This document shows, piece after piece, positions 9,958 to 20,900 of a stretch of 64,000 bases of DNA (positions are counted from its first letter, which is position 1; every line of letters begins with the position of its first letter). The notes beneath the pieces were generated by a model. The model did no database searches. It was given only the letters and a program-made list of their open reading frames with translations, and was not told the DNA's origin. Source of the DNA: an uncultured Draconibacterium sp. (GTDB lineage: Bacteria > Bacteroidota > Bacteroidia > Bacteroidales > Prolixibacteraceae); contig NZ_OY781884.1 in NCBI RefSeq assembly GCF_963677155.1, forward strand, positions 2,682,134 to 2,746,133. The letters are read 5' to 3'. The position numbers and the translations under genes were made by a program.

Positions 9958-12900
9958 TTGGTGACAAATTGTTACTATAACCCAATCAGGAAAATACTGG
10001 TGATTTTATTTGTAGGTATTTTCCTTGTCAATATGGAGACGAATTCGGCAGAATGTGTCAATGCTATTTCTTTGCCTGAAACGATCTTTCCAAATCTTGT
10101 GGTTTCCGAAGGCATGTCATCTTCTAATTTTCCTGAAAATAGTGTGAGTTTGTCCCCGTTGTTGTATCCACACGATATTATTCGCGAAACAGATGAAAAT
10201 GCTTGTACGGCTTATATTCAAACAGGATTAAATATTGACGATTCGAAGCACATTTTAAAGTCATTAAGCTGGGAAATGACAGGTGCATGTAGAGATAGGT
10301 CTGCCAAATCGGGCATAAATCAGATAGGAGCATATCTTTTCAATAAAGGATCGACAGTGATTACTTATAGCGGTATTTCTGTCAATAACGACCCCATTAC
10401 ATATAAATTTACGGTAACAGTTGTCGATAATCAGGTTCCACGGCTAGTTAGTTCGCCCGGACATATAACAGTTAGGAACCTGCCTGAAGAATGTTATGCA
10501 AATGTAAGTTGGACCGAACCTTCTGCTACCGATAATTGTGTAGCTCAGGATCAATTGATTTTTACCAGTAATTACAATTCGGGTCAGCAGTTTCCTGTTG
10601 GTTCAACCCTGGTTGAATATCGAATTAGCGATGGCGTAAATACGGCTGTTCATAATTTTACTGTAACCGTTATGGATACTGAAGCTCCTGAACTTGTTGC
10701 ACCACCAGTTTTGGAAAGCGAATGTGGAAAGCCAATACCGGATGCTTTTACAACCTGGGCGCAATTTGAGCAGGCAGGCGGAAGTGCGAGTGATAACTGT
10801 TCGGTAAACTACGGAAGTTTTAGATACGTGGGCCAAACCAGCAGCGGTATAACCTGCCCCTACATCGTAACCCGTACCTATAGTATTTCGGATAATGATG
10901 GTAACGTATCTGAAGTTAAGCATGTAATTCAGGTAACAGGAGAAGGAATGGCTTATGAAGCCAAAGCTGAATCCACCGAACCAGAAGTCCTTTTAGAACC
11001 GGGAGCAGAGACTCAGGCCGAGATCTTGTTCTCAAAAACAGATGTTAGTTGTAAAGGAAGCAGAACCGGGGCGGTTGACCTGACTGTAAATGGTGCGTCA
11101 GGAACATTGAGTTATGTGTGGTCAACGCAAAACGGAAGTGGCATTGTACAGGGGGCTGAAGATCAAAGTACCTTAAGCGATGGAGATTATACCGTAATGG
11201 TTTACGAGGATGGTGTTCGTTTATTGTCCTTCGATTTCAGCATTTTGGTATCCGATAATCAGGTACCGGTGTTAAATGCACCTGAAAATATTCAACGAAC
11301 TTGCGGACAAGCTATCCCGGCTGCTTATAGCACCTGGTCTGAATTCGCAAATGCAGGAGGTACAGTTAGCGATAACTGTCAGATTTATTATTCAACTTTC
11401 CGCCTGGCTTCCGAAACGCAAAGTAATCCGGATTGCCCTTATACAATTACCCGAACTTATGAGATTATGGATGTAAATGGAAACCGAGGTTTTGCAGAGC
11501 ATTTAATAACTGTTGAGGAAGCAGAGGTTGTTTTGAAATCGGGGATGGGAACGGCAGCAGTAATAACATCCACTGCAACAGGAGGTGACTGGGATCTTGG
11601 CAGTTCTTGGGTGGGAGGAGTAGTTCCTTTACCGACTGATGATGTTGAAATTGTCTCAGGAGCAACGATTACACTTACTGATGATCGTACTGTTGTGAAT
11701 ATTACAAATAATGGAACGCTCTTAATTGGAGATAACAATCTTCAGGTAGATGGAGATCTTGTAAACGATGGCACATTAACTGTTGGAGCCGGAACAATAA
11801 CCAGCTATGGCAATTGGACCAACAACGGGAGTTTTAACGCAGGAACCGGAACGGTTGAATTTACAGGTTCTACAAATGCTATCATCAGCGGAACTTCAGC
11901 GACTACTTTCAACAACTTTATTTTGGATAAGGGGGCAGATGTTACAACAGATTTGGCTGTTCAAAGTGACATTACAATCACAGATTTGACATTTGATTCA
12001 GGAGTCCTGGATATAGAGAATGGGACAACTGACATTGCAGATATTGCAAATCCGAACAATAGGATTCCCTCATCATCTGGATTACGAGTCTCAGGAGGGA
12101 GGTTAACAACTGGTTATTATTCAATTATAAATGAAGGATTAATAGAGGTTACATCAGGAGCAGCTGTTTTGGGAACAGGTAGTGGGAATAGCGTACATAC
12201 CCAGGTTGATGGAGCCTTTATCGTTTCAGGGGGAACGGTTGATATTGCTGGAAGATTAGAGAATACAGCAGGAGGAACATTGTCTGGATATCCATCTGGA
12301 ATAAATATTTCGGGAGGAATAATAACATTAGCGACTGCTGGAAATAATGAGAGTGGTACTGGGTCTCTTGATGTTACTACTAATGGTGCATTTAATTTCA
12401 CTGGAGGTACCGTAATTTTTGAAAATCCAAGTACGGCAGGAACAGCCCTTGATTTGGGATTGGTTGATGGAACTGGAAATGGGGCAAAGACGATTACCAA
12501 TGGGATTTTTCAATTTGGAAATAATAACACACCAATTGGCAGCATCTTTCATATTGATAGTGAAATTAAAATTCCTAATATCGTTACCTATTCCGGGAGT
12601 GCATTATTTCTTGCTATGCCCGCTGATGGAGCATCCTCGGTAGAATGTATTGATCAGGCAACAGAACCAACGCCTCCGGAGGTTACAGACAATTGCGGGT
12701 ACGTGATTACTCCTACAGGACCATTAACTGGCGGGAGTTTTAATGGCTGTGCAGAAACTAAAACTTATACCTATACTTATGAAGATTGCGACGGGAGTAC
12801 ACATGATTGGGTATATGCCTATAATATCGATGATAATACAGCTCCTGTTTTTGATGCAATTACACCATTCTCTTCACTGTGTAGCAGTTCAACTTTGGAT

Positions 12901-15900
12901 ACCGACATTCAAAGCTGGTTAAATGGAGTTACAGCAACAGACAACTGTGGAAACGTAAGCATCACAAATGATTATGATGTAGCAAACTCACCTGCTACCG
13001 GATGTGGACACATAACAATAACCTTTACGGCTACGGATGAATGTACAAACTCAATCCAGGTAACTCAAACGATAACAATCAACGACGATACTAATCCCAC
13101 GGCAAGTAATTTACCGTTAGTAACGGTGCAGTGTGCATCCGAAATTCCAGTGCCGGATCCTGATATCATTACTGACGAGGCCGATAATTGTACCGCAAAT
13201 CCGGTGGTAGCACATGTAAGTGATGTTTCAGATGGGAAAACGTGTCCGGAACTAATTAGACGAACTTATCGGGTGGCAGATGATTGCGGCAATGAAATTT
13301 TTGTAATGCAAACATTTGCTGTTGACGATAAAATCGCACCTGTAATAAATGACGCAATTGCTGAGACTACAGAGGAAGGATGCTCTATAAATGATGTCTC
13401 GGCACCTGTAACAACAGTTGCCGGGTTAGAAACTTTGGGACTAAGTATTTCCGACAACTGTACCGATAAGGCCTCGCTAACCGTTAGTTCGAATGATGTT
13501 GCGAGTGGAACATGTCCGTTGATAATTACGAGAACTTATACAATTGCCGATGCCTGTGGAAACGAAACAACTTATGATCAGGTGATTAATATGGTTGAAA
13601 ATACTCCACCTGTATTATCCGGTACGCCAGGTGATGATGAGATTGGTGTATTATGCGATGTTCCTCCCGATCCTCCTGAATTATACACAGAAGTTACTGC
13701 AACTGATAATTGCGATACTGATGTGGAAATAACTTTTGAAGAAACAAGCACACAAAAATTTGATAACTCTTATGAATCGGTTGTGTATACAATTACCCGA
13801 ACATGGACAGCTACTGACGATTGTGGTAACAGTACCTCTGAAACGCAAACTATTAACATGTTGTGTGAATATTGTTTTAATTTGAAAGACGATGATGGAG
13901 ATGGGCTCATTGATGAGAACGACCCTAAATGTCCATGTAGTACACCATCCTATAAACTCGACTGTAATGCTAATCAGTTCTATTATATACCCCCTGTCTG
14001 GCAAATGGATACAGCATACTCGGATACAAGATATACAGACCCTTCCAGTTTAGTTATTTCCACTCCTTATGGTACGGCAAATGTTACCGTACGAACAGCG
14101 GATAACAGTTTTAGTGGCACTTATACCGTTACTCAGGGAGCTGCTCAGATAATACCACTAACCCATAGTATTGTACAGACACCAAATAATAATACAATAG
14201 AATCCGACCGAGGCTTAATTGTTGAATCTGATCAGCTAATACAAGTGGTTTACCGATTGACAGCAACGAATAATAAACTATTGGTTACCATAAAAGGAGA
14301 GCAGGCGCTTGGGCAATGGTTTAGAGCAGGTAGTCAGACCAACGTTTGTGGAGATCCAAATACCGGAAAAAGAGAAAACCATTTTATTTCAGTAATGGCT
14401 GTGGAAGATAATACCAACATTACCTTCGATTTTACGACTGATATGAAAGGCTTGGGCAATACCGACTCTATAACACTTAATGCTGGAGAAACTTATTTAA
14501 TGATAGACGATGATAATAATAAAACAGTAAGCGGATCGTTAATTGTAGCCGACAAGCCAATTGCTGTTATGAGTGGTAGTCAGCACTCGCGCCAGTGTAA
14601 TGGCGATGGACGGGATGGAGGAGTCGATCAGTTAGTTCCAACCTGTGTAGTGGGATCGAACTATGTAGTTTCGCGTGGGGCCGATGATGATGATACAAGC
14701 CCATCAAACTACGCGGTTGTTGTTGGAATCACCAGTAACACCGACATAACCATCGATGGTGTTGATCTTGACACAACAATTGGTCCCGGCCAATATTATA
14801 CTTACAACATGCCAGGGCCTGATTACAGCAACCACTATATTCAAACCAGTAATCCTGCTTATGTTTATCAATTTGGTAGCTTGCAGAATAATGGAGAAAT
14901 TGGAATGGCTGTTGCTGGTCCGATTGATGGTTGTCGGCGTGGTGACCGTTATATCGATTTTTACAAATTCCCGGATGTAAATGTTAATAATACCACGTTT
15001 ATTATACCTAATACAGGATTGTCAAGTTTTACCTTAAATGGTAATAGTTATACAACCTATGCAGCGGCACAGTCGATTCCGGGGCTAAGCGATTGGTCTA
15101 CCGTTACCTTCGGGGAGGATGATCTTGAGCTATCGAATGTTGCTGAATCGGATGAATACTTTATTGCCTATCAGTTTGTTGGAGATGGTAATGGCGGTAC
15201 CATGGGCTACCTTACTAGTTTTAAAGATAAACTGGACGTTTTCCATCCGGAAACCGGGGAGAAAACATATGAGTATTTTGCCGGAAACGTATGTGGAGGA
15301 CAGCCGGTTGTGCATACCATTGATGCTTCCAGTTGTTCTGCAGAGAAATATATTAGTACGCTTGTTGGGAGTGAACATACCGAAGGTTATAAAATTTACC
15401 CAAACAGCTTAACTTTTGAATACACACCAGAAGATGGATTTACAGGAGAAGACAATATTACCGTAATTCTTGCAGATGGCAGTGGTTTAGCGCAGCCAGT
15501 ATGTATTAGCTTTTATGTTTGTGGAGAACCGCCAACAATCATTGATTGTCCGCAAGATATTGAAACAACAGTTAATGCAGGAGACTGCCTAACAAGTAGT
15601 ATTGATATTGGTACGCCAACTGCAACGGGGGGCTGTTCTGCTACCGATGTTTTAGTCATAACCAACGATGCACCTTCGCAGTTTCCTATTGGAACTACTG
15701 TTGTAACCTGGACTGTTTCCGACTCTTGTAACAATCAATCTACTTGCCAGCAAACCATAATCGTTAAAGATTCAGAACCTCCCACGTTTAGTGCTCATCC
15801 GTTTGAAGATTGTGTAGACCCTTTACATTGGGCAGCTTTTAACGCAAGCACTAATAGTGTTGATTATACCCCTAACTTTCCAAGTGCAGATTATTATTTA

Positions 15901-16215
15901 TTGCAATCAGGCGATACCGATTTGGATATTGACATGTCAACGTATTCTGACAATTGTTGTACAACAACAGATTCCTATTCCATTCGGTGGGAAATTGATT
16001 TTGATCAAGATGGTAATCTTCCCGGTTTGCCTAATATTTCAGGAAGCGGGCAGCCGTCGGAATATGGTAGTATTCATCTTTGGGGGGATGGTGTAAACTT
16101 TCAGTCGCGAATACATGATATTACCTATTGGATTACTGATTGTAATGGAAACGAAAGCGACCCGGTTAAAACTACTATAACAATTACACCACGACCGGAG
16201 ATTCTAAAACAATAA
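9958..16215 (+). CDS. Giant HYR-repeat surface protein 1 with IgGFc-binding-like domain
   Basis: Secreted multidomain protein of about 2085 residues. A short basic/hydrophobic leader (KILVILFVGIFLV) is followed by HYR/Ig-like modules (about 160-326), a SprB-like repeat (355-433), another HYR-like module, a Gly/Thr-rich beta-solenoid-like region (about 535-870), more HYR modules with recurrent DNC and DxCGN motifs, an EF-hand-like DDDGDGLIDENDPKC (about 1310), a long domain resembling the IgGFc-binding N-terminal family (about 1331-1760), a final HYR and a terminal module (about 1942-2085) shared with giant protein 2. It ends in TPRPEILKQ. No ordinary type IX C-terminal domain is visible. There is no ATG in the right place: the start is TTG 9958 or GTG 9961. 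Probably an adhesin or filament component. Confidence 0.85.
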   Translation: MVTNCYYNPIRKILVILFVGIFLVNMETNSAECVNAISLPETIFPNLVVSEGMSSSNFPENSVSLSPLLYPHDIIRETDENACTAYIQTGLNIDDSKHILKSLSWEMTGACRDRSAKSGINQIGAYLFNKGSTVITYSGISVNNDPITYKFTVTVVDNQVPRLVSSPGHITVRNLPEECYANVSWTEPSATDNCVAQDQLIFTSNYNSGQQFPVGSTLVEYRISDGVNTAVHNFTVTVMDTEAPELVAPPVLESECGKPIPDAFTTWAQFEQAGGSASDNCSVNYGSFRYVGQTSSGITCPYIVTRTYSISDNDGNVSEVKHVIQVTGEGMAYEAKAESTEPEVLLEPGAETQAEILFSKTDVSCKGSRTGAVDLTVNGASGTLSYVWSTQNGSGIVQGAEDQSTLSDGDYTVMVYEDGVRLLSFDFSILVSDNQVPVLNAPENIQRTCGQAIPAAYSTWSEFANAGGTVSDNCQIYYSTFRLASETQSNPDCPYTITRTYEIMDVNGNRGFAEHLITVEEAEVVLKSGMGTAAVITSTATGGDWDLGSSWVGGVVPLPTDDVEIVSGATITLTDDRTVVNITNNGTLLIGDNNLQVDGDLVNDGTLTVGAGTITSYGNWTNNGSFNAGTGTVEFTGSTNAIISGTSATTFNNFILDKGADVTTDLAVQSDITITDLTFDSGVLDIENGTTDIADIANPNNRIPSSSGLRVSGGRLTTGYYSIINEGLIEVTSGAAVLGTGSGNSVHTQVDGAFIVSGGTVDIAGRLENTAGGTLSGYPSGINISGGIITLATAGNNESGTGSLDVTTNGAFNFTGGTVIFENPSTAGTALDLGLVDGTGNGAKTITNGIFQFGNNNTPIGSIFHIDSEIKIPNIVTYSGSALFLAMPADGASSVECIDQATEPTPPEVTDNCGYVITPTGPLTGGSFNGCAETKTYTYTYEDCDGSTHDWVYAYNIDDNTAPVFDAITPFSSLCSSSTLDTDIQSWLNGVTATDNCGNVSITNDYDVANSPATGCGHITITFTATDECTNSIQVTQTITINDDTNPTASNLPLVTVQCASEIPVPDPDIITDEADNCTANPVVAHVSDVSDGKTCPELIRRTYRVADDCGNEIFVMQTFAVDDKIAPVINDAIAETTEEGCSINDVSAPVTTVAGLETLGLSISDNCTDKASLTVSSNDVASGTCPLIITRTYTIADACGNETTYDQVINMVENTPPVLSGTPGDDEIGVLCDVPPDPPELYTEVTATDNCDTDVEITFEETSTQKFDNSYESVVYTITRTWTATDDCGNSTSETQTINMLCEYCFNLKDDDGDGLIDENDPKCPCSTPSYKLDCNANQFYYIPPVWQMDTAYSDTRYTDPSSLVISTPYGTANVTVRTADNSFSGTYTVTQGAAQIIPLTHSIVQTPNNNTIESDRGLIVESDQLIQVVYRLTATNNKLLVTIKGEQALGQWFRAGSQTNVCGDPNTGKRENHFISVMAVEDNTNITFDFTTDMKGLGNTDSITLNAGETYLMIDDDNNKTVSGSLIVADKPIAVMSGSQHSRQCNGDGRDGGVDQLVPTCVVGSNYVVSRGADDDDTSPSNYAVVVGITSNTDITIDGVDLDTTIGPGQYYTYNMPGPDYSNHYIQTSNPAYVYQFGSLQNNGEIGMAVAGPIDGCRRGDRYIDFYKFPDVNVNNTTFIIPNTGLSSFTLNGNSYTTYAAAQSIPGLSDWSTVTFGEDDLELSNVAESDEYFIAYQFVGDGNGGTMGYLTSFKDKLDVFHPETGEKTYEYFAGNVCGGQPVVHTIDASSCSAEKYISTLVGSEHTEGYKIYPNSLTFEYTPEDGFTGEDNITVILADGSGLAQPVCISFYVCGEPPTIIDCPQDIETTVNAGDCLTSSIDIGTPTATGGCSATDVLVITNDAPSQFPIGTTVVTWTVSDSCNNQSTCQQTIIVKDSEPPTFSAHPFEDCVDPLHWAAFNASTNSVDYTPNFPSADYYLLQSGDTDLDIDMSTYSDNCCTTTDSYSIRWEIDFDQDGNLPGLPNISGSGQPSEYGSIHLWGDGVNFQSRIHDITYWITDCNGNESDPVKTTITITPRPEILKQ
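10431..12836 (+). repeat. Duplicated blocks A and B, copy in giant gene 1
   Basis: Block A (about 10431-11548) and block B (about 11811-12836) are near-identical at DNA level to 18481-19597 and 19801-20826 in the second giant gene. Stretches of over 100 bases are identical, for example from about 10487. The segment between the blocks (11549-11810) has diverged and differs in length. Confidence 0.9.
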
Positions 16216-16853
16216 GAAACATAATATAGAACGAACGTTGGAATGCTGGAGACCGAAGTTTTTGGATCTGTAAACATTAGCCGGGGAAGTACCGTTACTG
16301 TTACGCTACTGCGCGAATTATTCGCGTGGGTGGAAACCGCTACCGCATCATTGTATTGCATGACAGAGGAAACCCCTTAAAGGTTTAGGTTTCAAAAACT
16401 CTTGAAGGGTTTAGCAGAGCCGCCTGCCAATCCTTAGGCATTTCGCGAATCTTATAAGGAAATTAATTACTGATTTGTTGATGCAACCATTCGGGTGGGG
16501 CACAGTATTTGTTGCTATATTCTGTTTTCCAGTAAATTACAATAAGAAACCTGCTTTAGAAAAGAGTGATGATATTAGGTGAGAAAGGATCAGGCCTGAT
16601 CGGTATTGGTGTGAAGTGTTTTAAACAAAAAACGAAATACAACATTTTGAAGCTGATTAAAGTTATTAACATTTCCCAAATTGGGATAATTAACAAAGAT
16701 AATTCTGAAAGTACTGGATATTATAGGGTTTTGTGAATATCTTTTTGAGTAACACATAGTTGCATTTGTTAATAAAATATCGTAGTTTTCCATAGTTGTA
16801 AAGAGAAAACTCGTATCGTCATTAAAAGAATTGTTGTATTAGGGATATTTGTC
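16216..16853. other. Intergenic region between giant gene 1 and PorP/SprF gene
   Basis: No convincing gene. The segment at about 16301-16335 (GCGCGAATTATTCGCGTGG) is a dispersed motif seen again near 27166 and 28031. The last 78 bases (16776-16853) are an open extension of the following reading frame and encode a signal-peptide-like sequence. Confidence 0.6.
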
Positions 16854-17753
16854 TTGCTAATATCGCTTAGATGTGGTGCACAACAAGATCCTATTTTTAC
16901 TTCATATATGTATAATGGTCAGATAATTAATCCGGCCTATGCAGGAATGTGGGAGAAGATAGGTTTTACCACTTTAGTAAGAAAACAGTGGGCAGGGATT
17001 AACCGTTCGCCTCTGACTGAATACATTTCATTTCACTCACCTTTACGTAATGAAGCTGTTGGTGTTGGACTCAACATCATGAACGACACATTTGGTCGCG
17101 AAAAACGTTTAACCGTTCTAGGCGATTATGCCTACGAAGTGTACCTTTCGCGGCGTACACGTATGCGAATGGGTGTAAAATTCGGTTTTACCAATTATAA
17201 AAACCCGCTTACCGAATATATTCTATATCCGGATGGCAAGTACGACAGGGCTTTTGATGAAGATGTAGATTTATCATTTCTACCCAATTTCGGTTTCGGA
17301 ATATTTATTTATCAGGATTATTTTTATGCAGGATTCTCTATACCAAAGCTTATTGAAAACGATCTGAAAGAGAATTTCCATAACTATTCTACCAGTGCCG
17401 AGGTGCGTACCATTTACCTGAACGGTGGTTATGTATTTCCGCTTGATCCTTTTAATTATTTTGTGTTTAAACCCACATTGCTGGTTAAGGCGACCTGGGG
17501 TGTGCCACTACAGATTGATTTGGCAGCAAACTTTATGATTCGCGAAAAACTGTGGCTTGGTGTATTAGGGCGTACTGGTGGTGCCATCTGTTTTACCGGC
17601 AACTGGATGTTTAGTAACAAGTTTCGGGTGGGATTTGCAATGGACATAACAACAAACGAAATATATCCATATCAGAACGGAACCTTTGAATTTACTTTTG
17701 GTTTTGATGTGGACTTTTTTGGACGTAGTTACTTACGATCCAGATATTTTTGA
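16854..17753 (+). CDS. PorP/SprF family type IX secretion outer-membrane protein
   Basis: Outer-membrane beta-barrel protein of the PorP/SprF family (TIGR03519). The mature start QQDPIFTSYMYNGQIINPAYAG is the family hallmark, followed by RKQWAGINRSP and alternating barrel strands, ending in an aromatic residue (RSRYF). In Flavobacterium johnsoniae SprF is required for surface delivery of the adhesin SprB, and PorP/SprF genes commonly sit beside the T9SS cargo they serve. The coordinates use the first conventional start (TTG), but that leaves almost no signal peptide. The open frame upstream encodes VIKRIVVLGIFVLLIS, so the true start is probably near 16821, at ATT or another rare codon, or a base is wrong. 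It sits between the two giant genes. Confidence 0.9.
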   Translation: MLISLRCGAQQDPIFTSYMYNGQIINPAYAGMWEKIGFTTLVRKQWAGINRSPLTEYISFHSPLRNEAVGVGLNIMNDTFGREKRLTVLGDYAYEVYLSRRTRMRMGVKFGFTNYKNPLTEYILYPDGKYDRAFDEDVDLSFLPNFGFGIFIYQDYFYAGFSIPKLIENDLKENFHNYSTSAEVRTIYLNGGYVFPLDPFNYFVFKPTLLVKATWGVPLQIDLAANFMIREKLWLGVLGRTGGAICFTGNWMFSNKFRVGFAMDITTNEIYPYQNGTFEFTFGFDVDFFGRSYLRSRYF

Positions 17754-17980
17754 TGACGATATAAACTTTTTTAAGTGTTTTTACCCAAAAAACAAATATG
17801 TGATGAGAAAAAATGAAGAGATATTGACCGGATAGTAGAGTATTAAAAATTCAAAATCCGGTGTGTAGGAAAAACAAAAAGTAAGTTGTGGGAAGCAATA
17901 AGCTGCCCGTAATTTAATTTTTGGAACTGTAGTAATATAAATTTCTACAGGTGTGTTGATTAGACTCATATTAAAATGAA
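17754..17980. other. Gap before giant gene 2
   Basis: No gene and no clear terminator. An ATG at 17976 is out of frame with the giant ORF and stops after five codons, leaving only TTG codons (17981, 17987) to start the long frame. Confidence 0.5.
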
Positions 17981-20900
17981 TTGTTTGAGTTGATAAGAAT
18001 CCAACATAGCCGGACTTTGAAAATAGCCCTGTTGATTATGGCTGTTTATAGTATTATTATGGATGCGAAATCTGTGAATTGGAAGGATCGTACATTGGAA
18101 GCGATGAATCTTCTTGTGATTACAGAATCGTCAGTTCAGACTGATGCGGGTGTTGTTATGCCTTCATTTGAGAATGAAGCTGTGCCAATGATGCCTGATA
18201 GTTCTGGTTTCGTTTGTCCTAATGATATCATCACATATACCGATCTGAATTCATGTGCAGCATTAATCAGTAGTGGTTTAAATATTCTCGATGCTGAAAA
18301 TACTATCGTATCGCTAACCTGGCAAATGACTGGTGCAACCGAAGCCTCGTCGAATGGTTCCGGCATTAACCAAATTGGCAATTATACTTTTAACGAAGGA
18401 ACAACAGTAGTTACTTATCGCGGTGCAACTCTTTACAACAACTCAATTAACTGCACCTTTACTGTTACGGTTTCAGATAATCAGGTTCCACGGCTAATCA
18501 GCTCACCCGGACACATAACTGTTCGAAATAAGCCTGGAGAATGTTATGCAAATGTAAGTTGGACCGAACCTTCTGCTACCGATAATTGTGTAGCTCAGGA
18601 TCAATTGATTTTTACCAGTAATTACAATTCGGGTCAGCAGTTTCCTGTTGGTTCAACCCTGGTTGAATATCGAATTAGCGATGGTACCAATACGGCCGTT
18701 GATAATTTTACAGTAACCGTTATGGATACTGAAGCCCCTGAACTTGTTGCACCACCGGTTTGGGAAAGCGAATGTGGAAAGCCAATACCGGATGCTTTCA
18801 CAACCTGGGCGCAATTTGAGCAGGCAGGCGGAAGTGCGAGTGATAACTGTTCAGTAAACTACGGAAGTTTTAGATATGTGGGCCAAACCAGCAGCGGTAT
18901 AACCTGCCCCTACACCGTAGCCCGTACCTATAGTATTTCGGATAGCGATGGTAATGTATCTGAGGTTAAGCATGTAATTCAGGTAACAGGAGAAGGAATA
19001 GCTTATGAAGCCAAAGCTGAATCCACCGAACCAGAAGTCCTTTTAGAACCGGGAGCAGAGATTCAGGCCGAGATCTTGTTCTCAAAAACAGATGTTAATT
19101 GTAAAGGAAGCAGAACCGGGGCGGTTGACCTGACTGTAAGTGGTGCATCAGGAACATTGAGTTATGTGTGGTCAACGCAAAACGGAAGTGGCATTGTACA
19201 GGGGGCTGAAGATCAAAGCACCTTAAGCGATGGAGATTATACCGTAATGGTTTACGAGGATGGTGTTCGTTTATTGGCCTTCGATTTCAGCATTTTGGTA
19301 TCCGATAATCAGGCCCCAGAGCTAAATGCTCCTGAGAATATTCAACGAACTTGCGGACAATCTATCCCGGTTGCTTATTCCACCTGGTCTGAATTTGCCG
19401 ATGAAGGAGGAACAGTTAGCGATAACTGTCAGATTTATTATTCAAGTTTCCGCCTGGCTTCCGAAACGCAAAGTAATCCGGCTTGCCCCTATACAATTAC
19501 CCGAATCTATGAGATTACGGATGTAAATGGTAACCGTGGTTTTGCAGAGCATTTAATAACTGTTGAGGAAGCAGAGGTTGTTTTGAAATCGGGGATGGCC
19601 GGAACCATTACAGCCGTGGCAGACGGAGATTGGAATGTTGCCTCTACCTGGGACTGTAACTGCATACCTGCTTTTGATGATGATGTAATAATTCCTTCAG
19701 GTTATACCGTAACAGTTGATGCCGCAGCAGTTGCTAATAATATTACAATTGAGTCAGGTGGAACTCTTAATGGAGGCGTAAGCACATTACAAGTATATGG
19801 AAACTGGACCAATAACGGAACGTTTACTGCGGGAACCGGAACGGTTGAATTTACAGGTTCTACAGATGCTAGTATTGGTGGAAGCTCATCGACTGATTTT
19901 AATGCGTTTGTTTTGGATAAAGGATCAGATGTGGCAACTGATTTAGTTGTTCAAAGTGATATTACAATCTCCGATTTGACATTTACCAATGGAGTCCTGG
20001 ATATAGAGAGCGGAACAACAGATATTGTAAATATTGTTAATCCAGATAATACGATTCCATCAACATCAGGATTGAGAGTCTCTGGCGGAACGTTGACAAC
20101 CGGTTATTATTCAATTATAAATGAAGGCTTAATAGAAGTTACATCAGGAGCTGCTACTTTTGAAACAGGTAGTGGGAATAGCGTATATACCCAGGTTGAT
20201 GGAGCCTTTATCGTTTCAGGAGGAACGGTTGATATTGCTGGAAGATTAGAGAATACAGCAGGAGGAACATTGTCTGGATATCCATCTGGAATAAATATTA
20301 ATGGAGGAATAATAACATTAGCAACCGCCGGAAATAATGAGAGTGGCACTGGATCTTTAAATGTTACTACCAACGGTGCATTTAATTTCACCGGAGGTAC
20401 CGTAATTTTTGAAAATTCAAGTACCGCAGGAACAGCCCTTGATCTGGGATTGGTTGATGGAACAGGAACTGGGGCAAAGACGATTACCAACGGGATTTTT
20501 CAATTTGGAAATAGTAACACACCAATTGGGAGCATCTTTCATATTGATAGTGAAATTAAAATTCCTAATATCGTTACCTATTCCGGGAGTGCATTATTTC
20601 TTACTATGCCCGCTGATGGAGCATCCTCGGTAGAATGTATTGATCAGGCAACAGAACCAACGCCTCCGGAGGTTACAGACAATTGCGGGTACGTGATTAC
20701 TCTTACAGGACCAATAACTGGCGGGAGTTTTAATGGCTGCGATGGAACTAAGACTTATACCTATACTTATGAAGATTGCGACGGAAGTACGCATGATTGG
20801 GTATATACCTATACGATCGACGATACAACAGCACCAGGTATAACCGGAACAATCCCTGTAAGCACGGAAGAAGGCTGTGTTGCGGGAGATGTTTCAGCAG

